Below are positions 10,217-21,380 of a stretch of 64,000 nt of DNA, in pieces. The translations under genes and the position numbers were made by a program. The notes under the pieces were generated by a model. That model did no database searches. It was not told the origin of the DNA and worked only from the letters and a program-made list of their open reading frames with translations. The stretch covers positions 61,687,922-61,751,921 of the forward strand of contig OX465282.1 of assembly GCA_949987705.1 (NCBI GenBank). Reading direction: 5' to 3'. Numbering within the stretch: position 1 is the stretch's first letter; each line of letters opens with the position of its first letter. This DNA is from Thereva unica. Taxonomy: Eukaryota > Arthropoda > Insecta > Diptera > Therevidae.

Positions 10217-12067
10217 CAGTGGCGGATCTAGAAATTCATTTTGGGGGGGGCCATCCTCATCCATTGGCGAATTTTTTAAGCTTTTGACGAAGGGTTGTAG
10301 AGCTTCACAAATATAAATAAAAACACAACGATTTTGTTTTTAGTTATTGAAATAACTTAACTTAACTTTTATTTATTTAAATAATAAAATTAAGTCTTCT
10401 TGCTTTTTGTTTAGCAAATCTTTCGATAATATTTTCAATATTCATATGGATATCATGGTGAATATTTAGCAGGGCTAGACCCGTAAGCATGTCTTCACCC
10501 ATGCAGGTCCTCAGCCATGTTTTAATACGACATAATGTTGAAAAGGACCGTTCAGCTGTCGCAACACTTAATGGAAGCGTAAGCAATATCTGCATCATTG
10601 TGCTGATGATAGGATACTGATCCTTGTTGAATAACTGAATGTCGCAACAGCAGTTTCGGGTAAGGAATTTCTCTTTTCCTTCTCTCGGTTCCATTTTTGT
10701 CTCCAGGCTTCATACTCCTTTTTCATTTTAAAGGATACAGCTCCCCTTACATCTTCAAGGAAATCCTTATATTGGATTGCCAATGATAATGCTTTATTGA
10801 CATCTTCGCTGCTATCAGTTATACTGCTCGGAATGAATATGGCCAGATTAAAAGAATTTTAGGTATCTTTAGGTAAACGTTCTTTCAAATCTGCAATAAC
10901 GTAGTCTAAGACCGGGATATAAACTGACCTCAAGTAGTACTCTTCCACGTTATCTGCCGGTGGATTAGATCGATGTTCTTGTCGGGCTTTTGAGGAATTG
11001 CGTGGAGTGGTAATTTGAATACCTCTTTCTTCTGTAATCATTTTCGTCTCGACGAATAGGTTTTTAAAGCATTCAGATGCTTTTTCTCGATGTGACTGTA
11101 GAATAGCTAACACATCTTGAAGAGCATCATTTGCACAAACCAAGTCTAACGACTTAGACTGCAGAAGAGTACTGAGTTGTTGTGTAGTTCCCAGGACATC
11201 GCATAGAACAATTACTGAAACCAAGAAGTCGCTGTTTTCAAGGACACTGCGAAGACAAAAAGCTTCCGATGATGTTGACTTGTCCTGCCAATTCTCGATT
11301 TTGTCAAGTGCGTTCATGATTCCTGGCAAATTTGTACGAAATTGCAAAACGCCATCGTGTCTTTCCGCTCATCTAGTTTCGCAAAGCCCTCTGAAAGCTA
11401 TACCGAGTTCTTGTTGAGATAAGTGATCCCGTTTGGCTGAAGCATTAGCGAACTGAATCACTTTTTTCATTGTTCCCATAGCATTTCCGCAGGACGCCAC
11501 ACTGCAAGAGTCTTTGCAAGAGAATTATTCAAAGAATGGTTGTAGCATGGGCATCTTTTGGCATTCGTCAAGCTGGATTGATGCAAGAGCTCCCAGATTC
11601 TTTTGGTTTCCAGAAATCATTACGCTGCAGTTGTCCGTTCCGATCCCGACACATTTTGAGGTATCCAAAGTAAAAGACTTGACAATATCCAGCACTATAT
11701 GACCTAGAGCCTCGCCAGAAAGTCGTTTCTCTCCGTGCTCAGCAACGTCCTCCTTGCGAATAGATTCGTAACAATCGACAAAAGATAAGAAATCTTCTCT
11801 GATTTGGCCCTCGTAAAAATACCGTAAAGAAAGGCTAAGTTGTTCGGTATGCGACGTATCAGTAGTCTCATCAAATATGATGCTATAAATTCCTGATTGA
11901 AGCGTTGTAACTTATTTAAATTATTTAAAATGATATTTGAATTCAGCACCACCATGCAACAATACCTGAACAATTTTTTTTAATTTAATTTTTTTTAAAA
12001 CAATAGTGATACTTGTTGGTTTGGGGGGGGCCATGGCCCCCATGGCCCCCCCCTGGATCCGCCACTG
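10217..12067 (-). mobile_element. hAT transposon remnant inside the LINE
   Basis: The ends are inverted repeats beginning CAGTGGCGGATC, 12 bp perfect. It is flanked by an exact 8-bp duplication TTGACAGA (10209-10216 and 12068-12075), the hallmark of hAT insertion. G-runs and C-runs near both ends extend the inverted similarity. The interior carries a degenerate transposase on the minus strand that lacks its N-terminal zinc finger, so this 1.85-kb copy is internally deleted and cannot move itself. Confidence 0.92.
10377..11915 (-). pseudogene. hAT transposase remnant (ZMYM1-like type)
   Basis: On the minus strand the frame around 11900 gives IYSIIFDETTDTSHTEQLSL, the first conserved acidic block, then VGIGTDNCSVMISGN, the second. 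After stops comes 10859-11347, a region with the leucine-rich helices of the insertion domain. Finally 10377-10694 (overlapping another frame) has LTLPLSVATAERSFSTLCRI, the C-terminal dimerisation motif. Frame changes near 10650 and stops near 11517 break the gene. This layout matches hAT transposases of the ZMYM1/52-kDa-repressor type common in insects. The N-terminal DNA-binding finger is absent. Confidence 0.8.
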
Positions 12068-12075
12068 TTGACAGA

Positions 12076-14314
12076 TTGATAAACAGGGATTTACTCCTGA
12101 ATAAGGCATAGAAGGTTTCATGCCTTATAAAACACCGGGACCAGATGGAATTTATCCCATTGAAATTCAGAAAGTCAGTGACCTAATTCTGAATTGGCAC
12201 GCAGCCATCTACAGGAGCTCCCTTAGCCTAAGCTACATTCCAACATCCTGGAGAGTAGCGAAGGTAGCTTTCATTCCGAAAGCGGGTAAAATCTCCTACC
12301 ACAATCCAAAAGACTTGAGACCTATATGTCTCACATCCTTTCTCCTCAAGATACTAGAAAGACTTGTGGAGATCCATGTTAAGCAAAGCATTGTTAAAAC
12401 ACAGCTTTCTCCCTCGCAGCATGCCTACACGAAAGGTAAATCAGTAGACACTGCTCTCCACTCTTTGGTAGCGGTCATCGAAAGATCCCTTGAATTCAAG
12501 GAATTCACGTTGGCTGCTTTCTTAGATATTGAAGGTGCGTTCAACAATGTCCTTCTGCGGTCACGAGGGCACTCCAGCGTCTGAATGTTGATGGGTGCTC
12601 CAGGTCCTTTATTGATCAGCTGCTGGGGTGCAGGGTCATAAAGTCTAGCCTGGGGCTTTCGGAAGAAGTCAGACGGGTCAAAAGAGGCACACCACAAGGT
12701 GGGGTCTTATCGCCGCTCCTTTGGAATATGACAGTCAATGAAGTACTGATAACTCTAACTCTAACTCTGGGTGCACCACGGTGGCCTATGCTGATGGTAT
12801 TGTGCTGGTGGTGACCCGCAAGTATATCTCAACAATAAGAGATATAATGCAACAAGCATGGAGTACTTTTTCTCATTGTAGAAAGACTTTGTAATGAAAC
12901 ACTGCATATAAAGGAGGATGCGAAATTTCTAGGTCTCATACTCGATAGGAAACTAACGTGGAGGCCGAATCTTATAGAAAGAGCAAATAAGGCCAAAACA
13001 GCTCTCTTCCTATTGCAGAGAACGATCGGAGTCAACTGGGGCCTTAAACCCTGCATCGTCCACTGGCTCTATACAGCCGTAATCAGACCTATACTTATGC
13101 ATGGCATATCGGTATGGTGCACTGCATTACAGAAGATTACGTATCGTAAGATACTGGAAAGGGTCCAAAGAACAGCTGAGCTGTGTATCAGTGGTGCAAT
13201 GAGAAGCACCCCTACAGCTATGTTGGTTGTCTTATTGCATCTTACCCCTTTGGATATACACGCCGAGAAAATGGCAGCCTGGACGGCTGCCAGGACAAAG
13301 GCTTCTCTTGGATGGACTCCATACTCATATGGCCATTCATACATCCTTAGGAAATTCGCCACCACTGCGAACAACCTAGATTATACTACACCTACGTGGA
13401 CCTTGGAGAAAGGTTTCAATACCATCATTCCGGCCAGAGATGACTGGACAGATGGTGTTATCCCAACTGGGTCATTATGTATCTTCACAGATGGCTCAAA
13501 AATTGGGAATAATGTAGGCTCTGGTATCTTTTCCGAGGCATTAAATATAAATACCTCTCTTCGTCTACCCGACCACTGCAGCGTCTTCCAAGCGGAAGTC
13601 ACTGCGATCTGGGAGGTTCTCGAATGGTTGAAGATAAATAATATATCTCATAAGAATATATGTATTCTATCGGATATCCAGGCGGCCCTCAAGGCTCTTA
13701 ATTCTGCCGTCACAACATCCACGACTCTTCTGAACTGCCGCAGGTCTCTGTGTGAGACTGCCACTCAGTTTGATATAACACTGTGTTGGGTTCCTGGACA
13801 CAGTGGGATTAGGGGAAACTGTAGGGCAGATGAGCTTGCTAGACAGGGAACCGAAGTGGAAAGGACACCCCACTTAACCCGAATGGGAATGCCCTTAGAC
13901 ACCTATAAACTAGCTGTGAGAAAAATCAGCTTAGCTCGAGCCGGGCTGAGATGGACCACAGCAACGGTTTATCGCACTCTTCATGCAATGTGGCCAACTG
14001 TGGACGCAAAGCGCTCAAAATCTCTGGTTCAGTAGAACAAAAAGGAGATAAGCCACGTGGTAAGGGTGCTGACTGGTCACTGTCCCTTCGGCCCACACGC
14101 CGAAAGATTAGGACTCCCCCACAACGACTTATGTAGAAGTTGTGGTAATGAAGAAGAGGAAGAAACTGTCTCCCATCTTCTCTGTACATGTCCCGCCCTA
14201 GCCAGGAAAAGAGAGACCTTACTTGGCTCACCTTTCCTTGATGGATTGAGCGAGCTGCAAAATATTGGTGTCTCTAGACTCTGTCGCTTTATTAAAAGCT
14301 CGAAATGGCTTTAA
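12076..14314 (+). pseudogene. LINE ORF2, reverse transcriptase, RNase H and C-terminus
   Basis: The RT resumes right after the hAT target duplicate with KTPGPDGIYPIEIQK, then DLRPICLTSFLLKILERLVE and RGTPQGGVLSPLLWN. The frame changes near 12550. The catalytic block reads AYADG near 12785 instead of YADD, so the second aspartate is lost. A further frame change precedes 13013-14035, which carries the thumb region and RNase H (CIFTDGSKIGN, FQAEVTAIWE, ILSDIQAALKAL, WVPGHSGIRGN, RADELA: all four acidic positions plus His). The end (14057-14314) has CRSCGNEEEEETVSHLLCTC, the usual Cys/His motif. Confidence 0.85.
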
Positions 14315-14379
14315 ATGGCATCACAATGGCGTGCCTAAGTGGGCTCCCTGGTTGGGGCAGCCATTTCAACCTAACCTAG

Positions 14380-14932
14380 CATGAAGATGATTTTATTGTG
14401 GAGAATATTGATCCGAAAATAATGGAAGATGACCTAACACTGAAGGTCTCTCGCTGAGATATTTTGCTGGCTACATAATTTTAAAATTGCTTCAAAAAAT
14501 TAACAATTGTGCGAAGTGTCTGGAAGCAATGGAGAAATCTGATGAAAGAATTCAATTACGTCATCCTTCTGAGTATTTCTTATATCATAAGAACTACTCC
14601 AATAAATCTGATTTCGGAAGTCTTGTCGCGCCCACAGACAATTTCTTTGAAATAACTAAAATACATCTAGCAGTTTTTAAACATATATTCAAGAAGACAC
14701 CACATATCATTAACATTAAGAGATGATAACCAACAAATGCATAGAAGAAACCAACCGAACAGAATTTTTTTCTGAATGGTTTTCTACATACCATTCCTGT
14801 TTTCAGCATAGATTAGAAGCTATTGATAAATTTGTCGATGTTCTTTTAAAGAAAAATTCCTTGTGTAGTACAAAAAAACTTTGTAATTCCAGCAAATTTT
14901 CGCATCCTAACCTCAAAATAATTCAAGAATAA
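14380..14932 (+). pseudogene. P-element transposase, C-terminal block
   Basis: The P transposase resumes right after the LINE 3' end. An acidic stretch (HEDDFIVENIDP) is followed, after a frame change near 14445, by LSLRYFAGYIILKLLQ and NCAKCLEAMEK. Next comes DFGSLVAPTDNFFEI, a typical P-family C-terminal motif. A second frame change near 14723 leads to CIEETNRTEFFSEWF and a lysine-rich end at 14932. The Cys-x2-Cys pair NCAKC is conserved in the family. The frameshifts make this pseudogenic. Confidence 0.8.
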
Positions 14933-15938
14933 TACATTTTGTAAACAGTATTATAATAATGTATTTTTTCCTTTTATTTACTAAATAATATCTTATTCTG
15001 TATACCGTCACCGCGGCGAAAGATTTGAGCAAAAGAATATTATTTAAATTTTATACACGATAAAAAAAGATGAAAACAAATAAAATAATAATAAAGAGTG
15101 GATTGTAATATGTAGTATAAAGAGAAAGCAAGTGCTATTCATTCTATTCATGCGTTTTGAAGATTTTGTTTAAGACTTTTTAATATTCAAGAAACAAAAG
15201 AATTTTATTTGTGTTATGCCATCGATTCATATATGATACTTGGTGGAATCCGGTACGACTCACTGCACCCATCATAGCGAAATAAAAGTAGTAGAAAATA
15301 ATTGGAATATTTGGTGGAGCATTGACAGCACATCCCAGGCGCTTCTTTTTGAATTTTTAAACCATGCCAGTATTGGCAGAATTTACATTTACATTGCATA
15401 CTGTAATGGTGAAATTTATTGTAACTAATTTTTCACGGTTTTTTATTGTTTGTTTATATATGGGTCATTCCACGTCGGATTTACAACTACAATTCATTTT
15501 CGTTCCAAATATTTTTTTTTCTTACATTTTAAACAAAACAAACGAACACGTGTTTCGCCATTTCGCTGTTTTGCAATAAATTCTGGTTTTATGATTTTTC
15601 GAAATTTGAGCGTCCGAAAAATGTGTCCATTTTCGAACGCTTTTAACTCGATTAAGACTTGTAGTAAGAAAACGGAAGGTAAAAGTTAGCATTTATTCTC
15701 TATTTTTCAATTATGTATTTAAAAAAAATTTTCAAAGTTTGTTTATGTAAAAATTTTCCAAATTTACTTTACAATATTTTTTTTCTTAAATTTGGACATT
15801 TTTAATTTTTTTAAATTCTTTTTACAATGATCCTTAATTCGTTATGAAGACAGAAAAAAAATTCAGAGTGGGCTTCAGCGTGGTTTGGAAGTTATGATTT
15901 TTTTAGCCTCGCGCTTCCCGATCGCGGAGTGGTGTGAC
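14933..15938. other. Noncoding AT-rich stretch between the P element and element A
   Basis: I see no gene. The left part is probably P-element 3' untranslated sequence. From about 15462 (GGGTCATTCCACGTCGG) the composition changes to long T and A runs, possibly a separate unclassified repeat. The last 40 bases are GC-richer and run straight on, apart from element A, into 21232. Confidence 0.35.
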
Positions 15939-15942
15939 CGCG

Positions 15943-16421
15943 AGTCATATTCCCATCCATTCAATTCGCGTAAGCAAAACGATTTCCGTTACAGTTTCTT
16001 CTAAAACCTCATATTTCAATAATTTCCGTCTGCATAAACATTTATCTAAAATTTCGAAATTTAAAATGAAAAATCAAAGTCAGAAAATAAAATTTCCCAA
16101 CATTCATATTTCGCACGAGAACCGAAATTACCTGAACTCAGCAAGTTCAAGTAACTTCGGTCTCGAACAAAAGTTCAAGGCCTAGAAAAGAAATGCAATC
16201 CTAGCAACTTTATTCGATTTCTGTAGCTGTTGAAAATTGTAAAGGTGAGAATTAAAAGTCAGTCTATTGTGAGTCGTCGGTTATATCAAAACGTTTTTGT
16301 AAAAATAAAACTTAAACCATTAATTTGATTTTTTTAATAAAGTTTTAGTTTAACTTTTAATTTGAGTTTTCATTTGTGTTTTAATTTATTTATCGTTCCA
16401 AAAATCCGCAACCAAGTTTGG
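15943..16421 (+). repeat. Left LTR of element A
   Basis: 479 bp, beginning AGTCATATTCCC. The exact 3' boundary (TTTGG) is set by the CGCG target-duplicate interpretation and could shift by a few bases. It should carry the promoter and polyadenylation signals; two AATAAA-like sites occur (AATAAAACTT near 16305 and AATAAAG near 16338). Confidence 0.9.
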
Positions 16422-16435
16422 CGCAGTCGGTAGGA
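16419..16435 (+). promoter_or_regulatory. Primer binding site of element A
   Basis: TGGCGCAGTCGGTAGGA, overlapping the LTR end. It is complementary to a tRNA 3' end of the serine type used by 17.6/297-group elements. The same site, inverted, occurs in element B. Confidence 0.85.
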
Positions 16436-16684
16436 TACCGACAGTATTCTGAATCGCGATTTACGGCTATTAAAGAATCATGTTCCTTTTTAAAGGATTT
16501 ATCGGTGTGATACAGTTACGAACATAAAGTTCTATTTTATATAGTGTTGCGGAAAATTAAGAACATTCAGTTCTGTCTATTTTTTTTTGTTGAACAAATA
16601 TTTTCGTGATAAATCAAATCAAGAACATCAAGTTCGAGTGGCACAAAATAACAGTGAAAATATTCAACATACCGTGACGTTACA

Positions 16685-17012
16685 ATGGACTCCATAGGGC
16701 TGAAGGAGCTAATTATTTAAGTATTTAAAGGCGATGGCAGTTATGAATTGAGCCATTTTATTCAGGAAGTAGAAACATTGGTCAGAATGGCACCCGACGA
16801 TGCGCGAAGGCCTACATCTTTAGGATCCTCATCACGATATTACAGGGAAAAGCTGCTACATCTATCAGGAAGCTAATGCATCAAACAGTGACGTGAGTCT
16901 TGAACTCATAACAGAAATACCTACAGAATTCAATCAACAAGCGACCATGAGCTGGAAATTATTAAATTTCCAAAACCAAAACTTTCGACGCATTATTAGG
17001 GCAAAACATTTT
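16685..17012 (+). pseudogene. gag: gag and protease remnants of element A
   Basis: From ATG 16685, MDSIGLKELII resembles the start of an errantivirus gag, followed after a stop by FKGDGSYELSHFIQEVETLV. By about 16970 the sequence has jumped to the end of protease ([11 protein letters not shown] in one frame). So nearly all of gag and the protease active site have been deleted. The region 16436-16684 is untranslated leader. Confidence 0.6.
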
Positions 17013-19260
17013 GAATCCTTGTCGATGAAAAAGATAGAGTCAAAACGGCTTTTTCAACTCCCCAAGGCCATTATGAGTACATAAGAATGCCATTCGGGCT
17101 TAAAAACGCCCCGGCAACATTTCAGAGAATAATGAACTATGTACTCAGAGACTATATTAACAAAATATGCGTTGTCTATCTCGACGGCATACTTATATTC
17201 AGTACCTCTATTCAAGAGCATACTGACTCGATCTATAAAATTTTTGATAGGTTGAGAAAATATAATCTCAAAATTCAGATTGATAAATGTAAATTTTTTT
17301 GTAAAGAGACTGAATACTTGGGCCATGTTCTAACCAGCGAAGGAATCAAACCGAACGAAAAAAAACAAATGTCATTAAAAACCTCCGATTGCCAAAGACT
17401 AGGAAGGCAATTAAAAGCTTCCTTGGTGTCACTGGCTACTATAGAAAGTTCATTAAGGACTATGCAAAAGTAGCACAGCCAATGACATACTACTTGAAAA
17501 AAGACAAAAGGATCAATGAAAACGATTCACGGTACATTGAAGCCTTTGAGAAACTTAAACAAATTATTACAGAGCATCCCGTGTTGAGATACCCTGATTT
17601 TAAAAGGAAGTTTACTCTCACAACAGATGCTAGCCAATATGCGATTGGTGCTGTCTTAACACAAGAAAATCACCCTGTTTGTTTTGCAAGTCGAACATGA
17701 AGTAAAGTACTCAACTATAGAGAAAGAACTTCTGGCTATAGTTTGGGCTACTAAGTATTTTAGGCCCTACCTATTTGGCCAAAAGTTTACAATAAAGACG
17801 GACCATCAACCTTTAGTGTGGTTGAACTCTCTTAAGGAACCAAACTTCAAACTACAGAGATGGAGAATTAAATTAAATGAATTCGACTTTGAAATTGAAT
17901 ACCTAAAGGGAAAAGATAATAGGGTCGCAGACTTCCTAAGTAGAATCAATAACGATACCCATCAAGTAAACAAAGTAGAAGAAGAGGACCAAAATAGCGA
18001 TCAAACTACAATTCACAGTGGAGCCGAAGACCAAAGAGATCATATTTTCATAAAGGAAGGCATAGTAAACAAATATTATAACCAAATACATTTAGTAAAA
18101 ACAAAGGGTAAGGAAATATTAATAAAACATAGAAGATACAGGAAGTTATTTATAACAGAGAAGGAACTGTATGATGGAAATTACTTAAATGATGTGCTAA
18201 GAAGAGAAATAAAAAAAGGTGTAACAGGAATTTACTCTGCTTTAGAAGACGCGAAATATAACTTGTTACAAAAGATATTGATTAAACTGTTCGGCAACAA
18301 TAATAATATCCGATTTATCAAATGCACCATTAACGCAATGGATATTGAAAAAAAGAGGAAATGGTAAAAATAATTAAAAAGGTCCATAGAAAAACAAATC
18401 ACAGGGGGATAAACGAAAATTATGAAGAGTTGAAAAATAATTACTTCTATCCGAAACTCAAAAGATTAATCCACAAGTATATTAACAATTGCGAAGTCTG
18501 TAATCTGGCCAAATATGATAGAAACCCAGTCAAGTGTAAATTTAATATTTCAGAAACCCCTAACTATCCAAATGAAATAATTCATGGTGATCTCTTCTAT
18601 TGCTATAAGGAAATATTTCTTACAACAATCTATAAATTTACCACACATCTAATGGCATTAAAGCTCCCTGATAGAAATAGTATTACAATAATTGAAAAAT
18701 TAAAATTTAGATTTTCACTCTTTGGAAAGCCAAAACTATTAGTGTTGGATAATGAGTTCGACAGTTTAAATCTACGAGAGCTCTGTAGGCAAGAAAACAT
18801 CGAAACCCATTTCACATCCCCTCGATCCCATACGGGAAATTCAGATATCGAAAGAGCTCATGGCACCTTAAATGAACATCTGAGAATCTTCGAAGCCGAA
18901 AAAGTAAAACTAACGCCGGGGGAAAAAGTTTTGAAGTCAGTAGAAAATTATAATAGTACCATTCATTCTACAACTAACTCTAGACCCATCGACTTCCTAT
19001 TCAATAAGGTTTTAGATATAAAAAGATTAGAGATAATATCCATAGTAAGAAAACTAAAAATATAGAGAAATTAAATAAATCTAGGCAAAGTTTTAAGTTA
19101 GAAAACGATAAGGAAATTCTTGTTCAAAATCCTAAAATAGAAAGGCACAAGACAGAGCCCCGTTATATTAAGTTAAAAACAAAAATAGCTAATAAAAATT
19201 TAGTTGACGAAAGAAATCGTAGAATTCATCCCTCTCGAATAAAATGTAAATTCAAATATT
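17013..19260 (+). pseudogene. pol: pol of element A: partial RT, RNase H, integrase
   Basis: RT begins abruptly inside the block before [20 protein letters not shown]. The catalytic motif reads YLDG (near 17180) instead of YLDD, so RT is inactive. Frame changes near 17370 and 17695 separate the connection domain and RNase H (LTTDASQYAIGAVL; STIEKELLAIVWA; TDHQPL). A further break at 18361 precedes integrase, which has the HHCC zinc site (HRKTNHRG, CEVC) and the D,D,E core (HGDLF, LVLDNEF, SDIERAHG). After the stop at 19065 the integrase tail reads on in another frame to RRIHPSRIKCKF and ends shortly before env. There is no extra domain after integrase, unlike element B. Confidence 0.85.
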
Positions 19261-19268
19261 TTTCAGGT

Positions 19269-20725
19269 TATCCTAATAATGCTGACGCTAATGACAGGAC
19301 TGACCCAAGCAACGATTAACGTCAACAAACTAGATACCCCAGCGGGATTCACACTGATACATACAGACAACTTACAAATAATTGAAGGATATGACAAGAT
19401 ATTACATATAATAGACACAGACGAAATCAAACAGACTCTGACGGACATTGAAACAAACATGAACCGTACTTTTCTACCACTACATGACGAAAATGTTCTA
19501 AAACAACTCACAACAATAACGACGAAAACTAGACATAAGATAGATACTATTTTACCCCATAGGCAAAGGAGAGGTTTGATAAATTTAGGAGGAACAGTCC
19601 TCAAATGGGCATTTGGCACAATGGACGATGAGGATAAGAAAGAAATAGAAGAACATCTTAAAACAATTGAAACAAATACCCATAATACCATAAATAGTAT
19701 AAACAACCAAATTAGGATAAACAGTGAATTACAAGTAAGTTTAGAAACTTTGAGGGAAAGAATTAATAGGAACCAAGAGCTGACTAACAAATTTATTAAG
19801 AATTCTAATATGGCCAACGACGAAACTATAAAACAATTACATTTGTTGCAAATGCTAACAGACCTTAATATACTTAATGAAGAAATTGATAAAATTCAAG
19901 ACAATGTCATATTTGCTAAATATAATATAATGGGTAGATCCTTCCTTACTTCAGAAGAAATAGAGTCTTACAATATAGATATTTTCAAAATGAAAGAAAT
20001 TAAAAGCTCTCTGCTTCAAGCAAACACAAAATTAATTTTCGTGATATGTATCCCCAGGTTTGATAAAGAGTTAGGAAAGAAATACAAAATTATTCCTGTA
20101 CCAAATGAAAGAAAAGAAGAAATTGTTATAGAAGAAAGAAATATTATTGTATTTAAAAATAGAAGCTATGTTGATGACGGTAAAACCTATGTCAAAACGC
20201 TTAGACAAACTAGTAAATGCATACAAAATCTCGTTAATAAAAGTTTTAAAGATTGCCAGAAGATAAAAAATTCTAAATTTGAAATAGATGAAATAAACTC
20301 AAACATAATAGTTGTTAAAAACTCCAGAGGAATTCAAGTAACCAATACATGTAATAATTTAGAGTATAATTTAACTAATAATCACATATATCATTACATA
20401 TGATAATTGTAGTATAGAAATAGGAAATAACAAATTCAAGAATTCACAGGTTAGCTATTTTCAACATATTGTCATTCCTAATTACTTTGATATAACGAAT
20501 TTTAGCCAGCAAATAACTTTTGATGAGTCACAGTTGAAAACAATAAAAAATATTGAAGAAATAAAAAAAGTTAAAAATGTATCAAAAACAAATGAAATTA
20601 TAAATTATCTACTAGTTGGAGTATTTTTAATGTTAATAATGATTGCCATAGCATTCAATTATATAAAAACTAAATCGAATAAAGGGACCTTGAACTTAAT
20701 TAAAACTACAAGTAATGTCCGGTAG
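19269..20725 (+). pseudogene. env: env of element A (F-type fusion glycoprotein), one frame change
   Basis: A splice acceptor TTTTTCAG ends at 19267, as in errantivirus env genes made from spliced RNA. The open frame 19279-20403 has a furin-type site RQRR (residues 95-98) followed by GLINLGGTVLKWAFG, the presumed fusion peptide, then a coiled-coil-prone region. A frame change near 20403 breaks it. The last part (20534-20725) carries the membrane anchor NYLLVGVFLMLIMIAIAF and a short basic tail. Family knowledge: these proteins resemble the baculovirus F protein and sit in the membrane. This copy is broken. Confidence 0.8.
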
Positions 20726-20737
20726 GACATTAAGCTT

Positions 20738-20748
20738 AAAGAGGGAGG
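20738..20748 (+). promoter_or_regulatory. Polypurine tract of element A
   Basis: AAAGAGGGAGG, directly before the right LTR; the expected primer for plus-strand DNA synthesis. Confidence 0.85.
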
Positions 20749-21227
20749 AGTCATATTCCCATCCATTCAATTCGCGTAAGCAAAACGATTTCCGTTACAG
20801 TTTCTTCTAAAACCTCATATTTCAATAATTTCCGTCTGCATAAACATTTATCTAAAATTTCGAAATTTAAAATGAAAAATCAAACTCAGCAAATAAAATT
20901 TCCCAACATTCATATTTCGCACGAGAACCGAAATTACCTGAACTCAGCAAGTTCAAGTAACTTCGGTCTCGAACAAAAGTTCAAGGCCTAGAAAAGAAAT
21001 GCAATCCTAGCAACTTTATTCGATTTCTGTAACTGTTGAAAATTGTAAAGGTGAGAATTAAAAGTCAGTCTATTGTGAGTCGTCGGTTATATCAAAACGT
21101 TTTTGTAAAAATAAAACTTAAACCATTAATTTGATTTTTTTAATAAAGTTTTAGTTTAACTTTTAATTTGAGTTTTCATTTGTGTTTTAATTTATTTATC
21201 GTTCCAAAAATCCGCAACCAAGTTTGG
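20749..21227 (+). repeat. Right LTR of element A
   Basis: 479 bp, matching 15943-16421 except at three bases (two close together about 140 bases from the start and one near the middle). Confidence 0.92.
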
Positions 21228-21380
21228 CGCGGCAAATCACGCGCACGGCTCTAAACGCGTCCGAACTAGTTGCGCCCGGCTTTCAACAAACAAGCAAGCA
21301 ATTTTATTCACAGAAGGCTTTTTTCCGCTGTAAGGTAATAATGTAAAGAGGTGTGTGTAATTGTGCCCCTGCTCTTAATT

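Larger units (their letters stand above)
8161..14379 (+). mobile_element. LOA/I-group LINE with RNase H, 5'-truncated, split by a hAT element
   Basis: A non-LTR retrotransposon inserted in the P element. In order: the end of ORF1 (DUF4780-like), then ORF2 with apurinic endonuclease, reverse transcriptase, RNase H and a C-terminal Cys/His motif. The 3' end (about 14300-14379) is a short UTR ending in CAACCTAACCTAG, like the CTAAC-type tails of LOA-clade elements. Without the hAT insertion it is about 4.4 kb. Clade assignment (LOA or a close relative) is inferred from ORF1 plus RNase H. I could not define a target-site duplication. Confidence 0.8.
2450..14932 (+). mobile_element. P-superfamily DNA transposon remnant, split by a CMC element and a LINE
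   Basis: Three separated blocks read in order as one P/THAP9-type transposase: 2450-2901 (THAP finger plus part of the catalytic region), 7854-8160 (central part) and 14380-14932 (C-terminal part). The gaps are filled by a CMC element (2904-7851) and a LINE (about 8161-14379). An internal deletion between the THAP finger and the catalytic block, plus frameshifts in the last block, show that it was already defective or has since decayed. Terminal inverted repeats were not found, so the outer limits are unknown. Confidence 0.85.
15943..21227 (+). mobile_element. Env-bearing Ty3/Gypsy element A (errantivirus-like), internally deleted
   Basis: Two 479-bp LTRs (15943-16421 and 20749-21227) differ at only three positions I can find. 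The flanks show CGCG on both sides (15939-15942 and 21228-21231), a plausible 4-bp duplication. A primer binding site for a tRNA-Ser-type end follows the left LTR, and a polypurine tract precedes the right one. Most of gag, much of protease and the front of RT are missing, but RNase H, integrase and env remain. Near-identical LTRs mean a recent insertion. The deletion may predate it, with the copy moved by helper proteins. Confidence 0.9.

Noticed and set aside
14360..14375. Telomere-like CCTAACCTA
   Set aside because: Only two units, and it sits at the 3' end of the LINE, where LOA-type elements have such tails.
19263..19817. 184-codon minus-strand frame rich in Leu and Ser
   Set aside because: It is the shadow of the element A env gene.
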